DNA of 16,417 bases from an uncultured Veillonellaceae bacterium (GTDB taxonomy: Bacteria; Bacillota; Negativicutes; Veillonellales; Dialisteraceae), in the NCBI GenBank assembly GCA_958439155.1, contig CAUBUJ010000021.1, forward strand, positions 1-16,417. Reading direction: 5' to 3'. A model generated the notes under the pieces. It saw only the letters and a program-made list of their open reading frames with translations. It made no database searches and was not told the origin of the DNA. This document shows positions 1 to 5,993 of the stretch, piece by piece (positions within the stretch are counted from its first letter, which is position 1; the number at the start of each line of letters is the position of its first letter). The position numbers and the translations under genes were made by a program.

Positions 1-188
1 GCCTGGGTGAGCGCGTTCATCTGGCAGCGGAGCTGGTCCAGTTCGCTGTAGACCCGGTCGATTTGTTTCTCCCGCATAGCCTCCCGCTCCCGCGCCGCTT
101 CCATCCAGGGCATGAAGAAGAAGCGCCGCACCAGTTCGCCCATCCCTCCCACCGCTGTTATCACTGGAATCAATAGTTCCAATCCCAT
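1..188 (-). CDS. small hydrophobic N-terminus / charged coiled protein, 3' end outside window
   Basis: Sixty-two codons are visible, starting at the ATG on the complement of 186-188, preceded by a GGGAGGG ribosome binding site 6 nt away. The protein starts MGLELLIPVITAVGGMGEL, a short non-polar stretch, then MPW, then a highly charged helix-forming part (AAREREAMREKQIDRVYSELDQL) with heptad-like spacing, suggesting a membrane-associated N-terminus followed by a coiled coil. It is the last visible gene of the minus-strand cluster sigma-like, DUF2922, DUF1659. In related Firmicute clusters a very small YvrJ-type membrane protein occupies this place; the sequence here is not close enough to YvrJ for me to name it. 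A holin-like or phage-tail-like small protein is an alternative. The C-terminus lies beyond the window, so the length is unknown. Confidence 0.6.
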   Translation of the reverse strand, partial: MGLELLIPVITAVGGMGELVRRFFFMPWMEAAREREAMREKQIDRVYSELDQLRCQMNALTQ

Positions 189-305
189 GTCTTTCCCTCC
201 CTTCGGAAAAATCAGACATTATCGAGTACAATCCCGCGGAGCCCCGCCCCTCTCCGCGCCTCCCTCTTGACCAGCCGCCCGGTCTTCAGGCGGCCTTATG
301 ACCTG

Positions 306-533
306 TCAGGTCTCTTCCAGGAGGCTGTGGTACTCATTCAAATTGAGACCGGCCAGATCGCGCGTCTGGAGACTGGCGATCGCTTTGCCCGCTGCGAGGA
401 GCGCCTCGTCGGAGGCATCGTTTTTGATCTTGGAGAAGGTCATATTCTTCGTAAGGTCCTTCCCATTTTTCGTTTCCCCCGTGGAAACCACCACGATCAG
501 TTTTCTGTCATTGAGCGTCTTTACTACTGCCAT
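306..533 (-). CDS. DUF1659 family small protein
   Basis: Seventy-five residues, starting MAVVKTLNDRKLIVVVSTG. I chose the ATG on the complement of 531-533 because AAGGAAGG lies 6 nt upstream; the frame also has an ATG ten codons earlier, but that one overlaps the end of the upstream gene and has no good site. The layout (N-terminal basic strand, a G-x-x-x-x-G-K-D turn, a T-F-S-K-I-K segment, then an A-S-D-E-A-L helix and an A-x-A-I-A-S-L-Q-T segment near the C-terminus) matches the DUF1659 family of about 70 residues. No function is established. It follows DUF2922 by 29 bp in the same operon, the usual partner for this family. There is no signal peptide or membrane segment; it should be cytoplasmic. 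Confidence 0.8.
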   Translation of the reverse strand: MAVVKTLNDRKLIVVVSTGETKNGKDLTKNMTFSKIKNDASDEALLAAGKAIASLQTRDLAGLNLNEYHSLLEET

Positions 534-562
534 AGTACGCCTTCCTTTCTGCCTTTCCGGCA

Positions 563-784
563 TTACGCCCCGGCGGGGGTGAGTTTCGTTGTGGTCGATT
601 CGACGATCTCCGCCTGTTTCAGGGAGAGCGCCGCCGCTCCCTTATTGGTGATGAGCACCGGGATAATGTCCGCCGCCGCGGCAAGCGCCGTTTCGTAGGT
701 CATACCCTCCTTGGGATTTTCGATGGATACTTCCATCGTTCCATTTCCTTCCACTGTGAATGTGAGCAATAATTTCTTAGCCAT
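563..784 (-). CDS. DUF2922 family small protein
   Basis: Seventy-three residues, starting MAKKLLLTFTVEGNGTMEVS. The ATG on the complement of 782-784 has AAGGAGG six nt upstream, better than an in-frame ATG eleven codons further out. The pattern of a basic N-terminal strand (K-K-L-L-L-T-F), a second strand ending I-E-N-P-K-E-G, an alanine-rich helix (residues ~33-45) and a final strand containing A-E-I-V-E-S is that of the DUF2922 family, whose molecular role is unknown. It sits between the sigma-like gene (172 bp upstream, with heptamer repeats in the gap) and DUF1659. The pair are probably co-transcribed; the longer gap to the sigma-like gene leaves room for a separate promoter that I cannot pick out with confidence. 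Confidence 0.8.
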   Translation of the reverse strand: MAKKLLLTFTVEGNGTMEVSIENPKEGMTYETALAAAADIIPVLITNKGAAALSLKQAEIVESTTTKLTPAGA

Positions 785-824
785 GTTGTCCTCCTTATTG
801 GGAATACTTAGATCCATTCTGTTT

Positions 825-855
825 GCTGATGGCTGACCGCTGAAAGCTGACAGCT
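825..855. repeat. degenerate heptamer tandem repeat (GCTGANN)x4
   Basis: Four consecutive 7-bp units read GCTGATG, GCTGACC, GCTGAAA and GCTGACA, followed by GCT. It lies in the 172-bp gap between the sigma-like and DUF2922 genes. The same style of tract recurs at 15525, 15598 and 16190 with other unit sequences. Confidence 0.7.
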
Positions 856-924
856 TTTACATTGTCCGCGGGCCTTACGCCCTCATGATGGCCCCCTCCT
901 TTCTTCCCGGGGTCTTGCCCCTTA

Positions 925-965
925 CATTGATTAACATTCAAAAACCGCCTGATTGGTTAGTATGG
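925..965 (-). repeat. 41-bp dispersed element, copy A (inverted partner at 12805-12845)
   Basis: Compared with the reverse complement of 12805-12845, 32 of 41 positions match, in two exact blocks: 16 bp (929-944, GATTAACATTCAAAAA) and 13 bp (953-965, TTGGTTAGTATGG), separated by a diverged 8-bp centre. This copy overlaps the last two codons and stop of the sigma-like gene. In both cases the element has the same orientation relative to the gene it follows (reads CCATACTAACCAA... after the gene). Confidence 0.75.
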
Positions 966-1502
966 GTTTTGAAAAAATTTTTCTGCTTTCTTCCGGATGC
1001 ACCGGAGACGCTGGGAAGCGCAGACTCTCGTGACGCCCAGGCGCCGCGCCGCTTTTGTGATGGAAGGATCTTCTTCCAGGATCGTTAGAAGCTCAGCCTG
1101 CTTTTCCGTGAGCGCCAGGGCCCTTCGCATGGCCGCGCTTTCATCGGAGAGATGGGCGAAGGGATCGCCCGATTCGAGGCAGTAGATGCCCTCGTCGTCC
1201 ATCACTTCATGACTCCACCGGGCGCGGTCCCGGCGCTGCTGGTTGTACCGGGCATAGGTGAGATGCTTCCGCGCGGCCGCCGCGAAATAGAGGGGATCGC
1301 CGGTATAGGTCATCACCAGTTCCCACAGCCGCAGGGTGAGCTCGCTTTCCATGTCCTCCCCGAGGTACTTCCCTTCCCGGCCCAGAGCGAGGCTTTTGAT
1401 GAGCGGCTGGAAACGTCTCACCAGCTCGCCTCCCGCTTTCTCGTTTCCTTTCCGCGCGCAAACCACAAGACGCGCGATATGCTGAAATTCTGAGTATGCC
1501 AT
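957..1502 (-). CDS. sigma-70-like RNA polymerase factor / helix-turn-helix protein
   Basis: A 181-residue protein starting MAYSEFQHIARLVVCARKG. Residues ~25-66 (ELVRRFQPLIKSL..., then a D-M-E-S-E-L-T-L-R-L-W-E-L motif) resemble sigma region 2, and residues ~128-175 (L-T-E-K-Q-A-E-L-L ... ITKAARRLGVTRVCASQRL) form a region-4-like helix-turn-helix. It is the size of a small alternative sigma factor and likely directs or modifies transcription of the small genes behind it, as in Firmicute clusters that pair a sigma-like gene with DUF2922 and DUF1659. The start is set by AAGGAGG, 6 nt before ATG; that site lies within a perfect palindrome (1509-1526). The C-terminal Pro-Tyr-stop is encoded inside dispersed element copy A, so the original end may have been replaced. 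A simple HTH regulator without sigma activity is possible. Confidence 0.72.
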   Translation of the reverse strand: MAYSEFQHIARLVVCARKGNEKAGGELVRRFQPLIKSLALGREGKYLGEDMESELTLRLWELVMTYTGDPLYFAAAARKHLTYARYNQQRRDRARWSHEVMDDEGIYCLESGDPFAHLSDESAAMRRALALTEKQAELLTILEEDPSITKAARRLGVTRVCASQRLRCIRKKAEKFFQNPY

Positions 1503-1508
1503 GATTGG

Positions 1509-1526
1509 CCTCCTTATATAAGGAGG
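1509..1526 (-). promoter_or_regulatory. 18-bp perfect palindrome covering the sigma-like gene's ribosome binding site
   Basis: CCTCCTTATATAAGGAGG is identical on both strands. In the minus-strand mRNA the AAGGAGG that should bind the ribosome would pair with CCTCCTT directly upstream, ending 6 nt before the ATG. It could equally be a dimeric operator. Either way it points to control of the sigma-like gene at its own start. Confidence 0.55.
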
Positions 1527-1735
1527 TCCGGCCTTTGCAGCAGCTTTTCCTCAATCCCTTCCCCCGCTCTGCAAAATGTCCATGGCCAGCGGAGGAAGCG
1601 CCGCAGGCAGCTACTCCGCGGCGGCAGGGCTCCTTGTCCCTGCTGATTTCATGGTAGCGGAAATGAAAAAGGAAAAGTATGGTAAAAACCTGCTGGAAAA
1701 CATGGTAATTTCCTGAAAATCTCCGAAAATATAGA

Positions 1736-1766
1736 TTGCCCCTAAAGTAAAGCGTTATAATATACT
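1736..1766 (+). promoter_or_regulatory. probable promoter of the defence operon
   Basis: A consensus -10 box TATAAT occurs at 1756-1761 in AT-rich DNA, 35 bp before the first gene. The -35 is weak: TTGCCC at 1736-1741 is only 14 bp from TATAAT (19 bp from the overlapping TATACT at 1761-1766), and TAGATT at 1732-1737 is 18 bp away. No operator-like repeat overlaps it. It is the only good promoter candidate before the six-gene run. Confidence 0.5.
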
Positions 1767-1796
1767 TAATGATGTTTTTTATAGAATGGAGCAGGT

Positions 1797-2690
1797 ATGT
1801 ACCACCTAACTTTTGGAGAAATTGCTAACTGTATCGACCGGTGCAAAACGGGGAAAAGCTCATTTCCAAATAAGAGAATCCTGGATCTTCTATTTCCCGA
1901 AACCAGTCTTGATATAGGACTCATTGATAAACTAAGGAATCATTCTTCCGCCATTCCTCCTGCCTGTATAGAATGGAAAAATAAAATGTCCGTGCCCCAA
2001 TGGATGGACCACCTGCAAGGTGTATCTCAACAGATCATCAAAGAAGCATTTACCCCGCAGAAGCTGGTCTTCTTCGTTCATTCCCTCTGGACGCTTCTGG
2101 AGGAAGAGGAGCGGATCCAGCCAGAGGACTATATGGACCCGAACCTTATGTACGCAAAAAAGGCGGTCCTCTCCAGGGAAGAAATCGAGCCGTCCTGGTT
2201 TCTTTCTCTTCTTTTGTATTGGACCATCCAGGATGGCGCGAATACAAAATACAAAAAATCTATCCGGAAAGATGATGCCTTCTTTGCGAGGGTGAAATCC
2301 AAAGACTATCCGTTCCAACTTACTATGGAAGCCCCCGCATCAGACAGCATGACCATTTCGCCTGCAAGGCAGCCCATACAGACCCTTCCCATGGGGCAGG
2401 ACTTCCATTTCCACCTGACCCTTACTAATACGGGCAGCGCCGTCTGGCGCCGCAGGAAGCTGGTATGCCGCACCGCGAGAGACCGCTGGGCATGCCCGGC
2501 GAAATGCGCTCCCCGGGAATATGCCCTCCCTGACATCTCCCCCGGCGGGAGCTGTCCATGCACTCTCTCGGGAAATACCGATTATATAGAAGGCTCATCC
2601 ACCTTCACCTGGCATTTGGAAGATGAAGAAGGACACATTCTTTTCCCTGACCAGCCCATCCAATGTACTGTCATTTGCAGAATGGAGTAA
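1797..2690 (+). CDS. NBR1-type Ig-like domain protein heading the restriction operon
   Basis: A 297-residue protein with no signal peptide or membrane helix. Residues ~1-175 are mostly helical (starting MYHLTFGEIANCIDRC) and I do not recognise them. Residues ~183-295 match the pattern of the Ig-like domain of NBR1 (next to BRCA1): an F-x-x-x-L-T-L-T-N-T-G-S-x-x-W strand (F203-W217), an R-x-L-x-C strand, a Y-A-L-P-D-I-S-P-G-G turn, and a final F-T-W-x-L-E-D-E-E-G segment followed by F-P. This is a protein-interaction fold, so an adaptor or regulator of the HsdMSR or Ham complexes is plausible, but that is inference. GGAG lies 5 nt before the ATG. The stop is 4 nt before hsdM, whose ribosome binding site overlaps the last codons, indicating translational coupling. 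The first ~240 bp are more AT-rich than the rest, hinting at a mosaic gene. Confidence 0.72.
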   Translation: MYHLTFGEIANCIDRCKTGKSSFPNKRILDLLFPETSLDIGLIDKLRNHSSAIPPACIEWKNKMSVPQWMDHLQGVSQQIIKEAFTPQKLVFFVHSLWTLLEEEERIQPEDYMDPNLMYAKKAVLSREEIEPSWFLSLLLYWTIQDGANTKYKKSIRKDDAFFARVKSKDYPFQLTMEAPASDSMTISPARQPIQTLPMGQDFHFHLTLTNTGSAVWRRRKLVCRTARDRWACPAKCAPREYALPDISPGGSCPCTLSGNTDYIEGSSTFTWHLEDEEGHILFPDQPIQCTVICRME

Positions 2691-2694
2691 ACCT

Positions 2695-4785
2695 ATGACA
2701 ACAAACCTGACCGCCTGGGACGACCGTCCCATCGACGTTTCCACGGAAGTGAATTTTATCTGGTCCATCGCCAATAAGCTCCGCGGCCCCTACACCAGCG
2801 ACAAGTACAAAGACGTAATCATCCCCATGGTAGTGATCCGCCGTTTCGAGTGCGCCCTTGTGGGGACGAAAGACAAGATCGTAGACGCGTACCGGAAGAA
2901 TCCGAAACTGCCCCCGAAAATCCTCATGAAGCAGGCAGGCTTTTCCTTCTACAATACGAGCCCTTTCACGCTGCGGGAGCTCACCAACGACTCGGAGCAC
3001 CTCATGGCCAATTTCAAGAACTACCTGGAAGGCTTCTCCGCCAATGTGCAGGACATCTTGAAAAGCCTGGAATTTGACAAGCAGATCGAAAAGATGAATA
3101 CCCATGACCGCCTCTTTTCCGTGGTGAAAGCTTTCTCCGAGCTGGATCTGGACCCGGCTTCCATAGACAACATCAAGATGGGATACATTTTCGAAGATCT
3201 GATCCGCCGCTTTTCTGAAAACGCCGAAGCCGGCGACCACTACACAGGGCGCGACATCATCCGCCTCATGGTGAATCTCCTTCTCGCGGAAGGGGCAGAC
3301 GACATCTTTGAAAAGGGAAAAGTGGTGACCATCCTGGACCAGGCCTGCGGCACAGGCGGCATGCTCTCCACCAGTTACAACTGCATTCACGGATTCAATG
3401 AGAGCGCGGACATCCGCCTCTACGGCCAGGAAATCAATCCTGAGTCCTACGCCATCTGCCTTGCGGAAATGCTCATCAAAGGGCAGGACGCGGGGAATAT
3501 CCGCCTCCAGGACACGATGACAAAAGACTGCTTTGCAGGACAGACCATGCGCTTTGTCATCGAGAATCCCCCTTTCGGCACCGCCTGGGGCGGCAAGGAC
3601 GCGGGCGAAGGGGTGGAAGCGGAAGTGAAGAAAGAAGCGGCCAAGGCTGACAGCCGCTTCCCCGCGGGTCTTCCCGGCACAGGGGACATGCAGCTCCTCT
3701 TTGTCCAGTCGGCAGTCAATAAAATGGACGCCGACCGCGGGCGGTGCGCCATCATTGAGAATGGCTCGCCCCTCTTCACCGGCGGCACCGCCAGCGGCGA
3801 AAGCCAGATCCGGCGGTGGCTCCTTGAGAATGACCTTCTGGAAGCGATCATCGCCCTCCCGACGGATCTCTTCTACAATACAGGGATCGCCACCTATATC
3901 TGGATTCTTTCGAAGAACAAGAGTGAAAAGCGGAAAGACCGCGTCCAGCTCATCGACGGCTCTTCCTTCTGCGAGAAACTCCGGAAATCTCTCGGGAACA
4001 AGCGCAATGAAATCAGCCCGGAGAACCGCGTCAAAGTGACGAAGCTCTACGCGGACTTTGAAGAGAACGCCTACTCGAAGATCGTGAAAAATGAAGACTT
4101 CCTCTACCGGGAATACACAGTGATGCAGCCCCTCCAGCGGAGCTACGCCGTCAGGTCAGACCGTATCGAGAGCCTCATCGCTTCCGGGGCGCTCTCTCCC
4201 CTCTACGACGAAGGAAAGGAAGCGGCGCTCCTTGAGAAAGAAGAACGGACGGCGAAAGAAACCAGGCAGCTCGCCGCCTTCGCGAAGGGAAAATCCCTCT
4301 ATGAGGCCATTCTCGCCGCTCTCCGCGCCCATGAGAGTGACGCGGTCTATAAAAACCCCGAATCCTTCCGCCCCGCGCTGGACGCCATCGTCGCGCCGCT
4401 CTCCGTGGACAAGAAATGGAAAGAGAAAATCATGGAAGGCCTGTCTGTAATGGACAAGACCGCGGACATCCAGAAAGACAGGAAAGGACATATCCTCTAC
4501 GACAAAGACACGAAGGACATAGAAATCGTCCCCTATACCGAGTCCATCGAAGGCTACATGGCGCGGGAAGTGCTCCCTTACGTGCCGGACGCGAAGGCCT
4601 TCTTTGAAGAAGATCTGTCCAAGAAAAAACCGGTCATCAAGACCGGCGCGGAAATCCCTTTCACCCGCTACTTCTACCAATACGAAGCGCCCAAGCCAAG
4701 TGAGGATCTGAAAGCGGAGTTTATGGATCTGGAAGCGTCTCTGGCGCAGCAGATCGGAAAGCTCTTCAGTGAGGTGCGGTCATGA
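2695..4785 (+). CDS. hsdM: type I restriction-modification system methyltransferase subunit HsdM
   Basis: A 696-residue SAM-dependent DNA adenine methyltransferase that modifies host sites and forms the core M2S and R2M2S complexes. Residues ~10-180 are the helical HsdM N-terminal domain. Motif I for SAM binding is DQACGTGGM (D215-M223), and the catalytic motif IV is NPPF (N291-F294), followed by the usual G-D-M-Q-L-L-F-x-Q segment. It is longer than classical enteric HsdM (~520), with an extra C-terminal region (~500-696, including IVPYTESIEGYMAREVLPYV) seen in a long-HsdM branch. The start MTTNLTAWDD follows GGAG by 7 nt; a longer in-frame ATG at 2623 lies inside the upstream gene and lacks a site. 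It ends in ATGA overlap with hsdS. All key motifs are intact, so it should be active. Confidence 0.95.
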   Translation: MTTNLTAWDDRPIDVSTEVNFIWSIANKLRGPYTSDKYKDVIIPMVVIRRFECALVGTKDKIVDAYRKNPKLPPKILMKQAGFSFYNTSPFTLRELTNDSEHLMANFKNYLEGFSANVQDILKSLEFDKQIEKMNTHDRLFSVVKAFSELDLDPASIDNIKMGYIFEDLIRRFSENAEAGDHYTGRDIIRLMVNLLLAEGADDIFEKGKVVTILDQACGTGGMLSTSYNCIHGFNESADIRLYGQEINPESYAICLAEMLIKGQDAGNIRLQDTMTKDCFAGQTMRFVIENPPFGTAWGGKDAGEGVEAEVKKEAAKADSRFPAGLPGTGDMQLLFVQSAVNKMDADRGRCAIIENGSPLFTGGTASGESQIRRWLLENDLLEAIIALPTDLFYNTGIATYIWILSKNKSEKRKDRVQLIDGSSFCEKLRKSLGNKRNEISPENRVKVTKLYADFEENAYSKIVKNEDFLYREYTVMQPLQRSYAVRSDRIESLIASGALSPLYDEGKEAALLEKEERTAKETRQLAAFAKGKSLYEAILAALRAHESDAVYKNPESFRPALDAIVAPLSVDKKWKEKIMEGLSVMDKTADIQKDRKGHILYDKDTKDIEIVPYTESIEGYMAREVLPYVPDAKAFFEEDLSKKKPVIKTGAEIPFTRYFYQYEAPKPSEDLKAEFMDLEASLAQQIGKLFSEVRS

Positions 4786-5993
4786 GAGAAATGAAAGACA
4801 GCGGCATTCCGTGGATTGGGGAGATTCCAAACGGCTGGGCAACAATAAAAGTTAAATATATTGCACATATATCTAATGGCTCAGATCCTAAGTTGCCAGG
4901 AGATGTACCAGTCTATGGAAGTGGCAGCGGAAGTTTTAAAACCTGCGGAGAATATAAAGATGGTCCTGCTGTCTTATTAGGCAGAAAGGGAACCATAGAT
5001 AATCCCAGATATGTTCAAGGAAAATACTGGAATGTAGATACCGCATTTGATGTAAAAACAAGAGAAAACTTTTCATTGCGCCTGTTTTACTACGCGGCTC
5101 AATGTTTTGACTATCGTTTCTATATATCACAGACTACATTACCGAGTATGACACAATCTTACTATGCTAATATGTCTGTCCCCTATCCTTCCCTCTCCGA
5201 ACAAAAAGCGATTGCCCATTTTCTTGATGAGCGGTGCGGCGAGATCGACCGGGCGGCGGCGGACCTGGCCCGCCAGATGGAGACGCTCCGGCAGTACAAA
5301 AAGTCCCTCATCTCCGAAACGGTGACGAAGGGACTGGATAAGAAGGCAGAGATGAAAACAACATCTTCTGTATGGAAATCTATTCCCCAACATTGGAATT
5401 TATGTGATGTAAAGTTCCTCTTTCAAATTCTAAAAAGAATAGCCGGTAAAGAAGGGTATGATATTTTATCTGTTACCCAAAGAGGTCTGAAGATCAAGGA
5501 TATTACATCCAATGAGGGACAAATTGCTGAAAGCTATGCAAATTATCAATTAGTCTACCCCAATGATTATGTTATGAATCATATGGATTTATTAACTGGT
5601 TGGGTGGATTGTTCAAAACTATCCGGCGTAACCAGTCCCGATTATCGCGTATTTCGCTTGCGTGACCTATCTAAAAATGATTGCCAGTATTATAAATATG
5701 TGATGCAAGCCTGTTATATGTGCCGAATTTTTTATTCCATGGGACAAGGTGTTTCTAATTTAGGAAGATGGAGATTACCTACTTTCACCTTCTTGAATTT
5801 TCAAATCCCATTACCCCCTCTCTCCGAGCAAAAAGCGATTGCCCATTTCCTGGACGAAAAGTGCAGCGAGATCGACCGGATTTTAGAGGGAAAGGAAAAG
5901 CAGCTTACTTTACTGCAGGAGTACAAGAAGTCCCTCATTTATGAGTACGTCACAGGCAAGAAGGAGGTGCCGTATGAACCAGATTCTCACTGA
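4782..5993 (+). CDS. hsdS: type I restriction-modification specificity subunit HsdS
   Basis: A 403-residue DNA-recognition subunit with the usual two-half layout. A short N-terminal conserved part (SGIPWIGEIPNGW) precedes target recognition domain 1 (~20-137, containing VPVYGSGSGSF). A central conserved helix starts LSEQKAIAHFLDE at residue 138. Target recognition domain 2 (~210-346, containing YDILSVTQRGLKI) follows, and the C-terminal conserved helix starts LSEQKAIAHFLDE at residue 347. The two recognition domains are clearly AT-rich while the conserved helices are GC-rich like hsdM and hsdR, the classic sign of domain exchange by recombination. The domains differ from each other, so a bipartite asymmetric target is expected; I cannot say which. 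ATG overlaps the hsdM stop by 4 nt and its 3' end overlaps hsdR by 20 nt. Confidence 0.95.
   Translation: MREMKDSGIPWIGEIPNGWATIKVKYIAHISNGSDPKLPGDVPVYGSGSGSFKTCGEYKDGPAVLLGRKGTIDNPRYVQGKYWNVDTAFDVKTRENFSLRLFYYAAQCFDYRFYISQTTLPSMTQSYYANMSVPYPSLSEQKAIAHFLDERCGEIDRAAADLARQMETLRQYKKSLISETVTKGLDKKAEMKTTSSVWKSIPQHWNLCDVKFLFQILKRIAGKEGYDILSVTQRGLKIKDITSNEGQIAESYANYQLVYPNDYVMNHMDLLTGWVDCSKLSGVTSPDYRVFRLRDLSKNDCQYYKYVMQACYMCRIFYSMGQGVSNLGRWRLPTFTFLNFQIPLPPLSEQKAIAHFLDEKCSEIDRILEGKEKQLTLLQEYKKSLIYEYVTGKKEVPYEPDSH
5193..5252 (+). repeat. intragenic direct repeat in hsdS, copy 1 (central conserved helix)
   Basis: Sixty bp nearly identical to 5820-5879, offset 627 bp (209 codons, in frame), both encoding LSEQKAIAHFLDE-x-C-x-EIDR. 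These are the crossover points expected for exchange of recognition domains. Confidence 0.85.
5820..5879 (+). repeat. intragenic direct repeat in hsdS, copy 2 (C-terminal conserved helix)
   Basis: Partner of 5193-5252. Recombination between the two in-frame copies would delete the second recognition domain and leave a half-length HsdS. Confidence 0.85.

Noticed and set aside
1576..1716. Plus-strand 46-codon ORF (MSMASGGSAAGSYSAAAGLL...)
   Set aside because: No ribosome binding site, sits over a small GCAGGG/CCCTGC hairpin, no known family. It could be a relic or a leader, but nothing supports translation.
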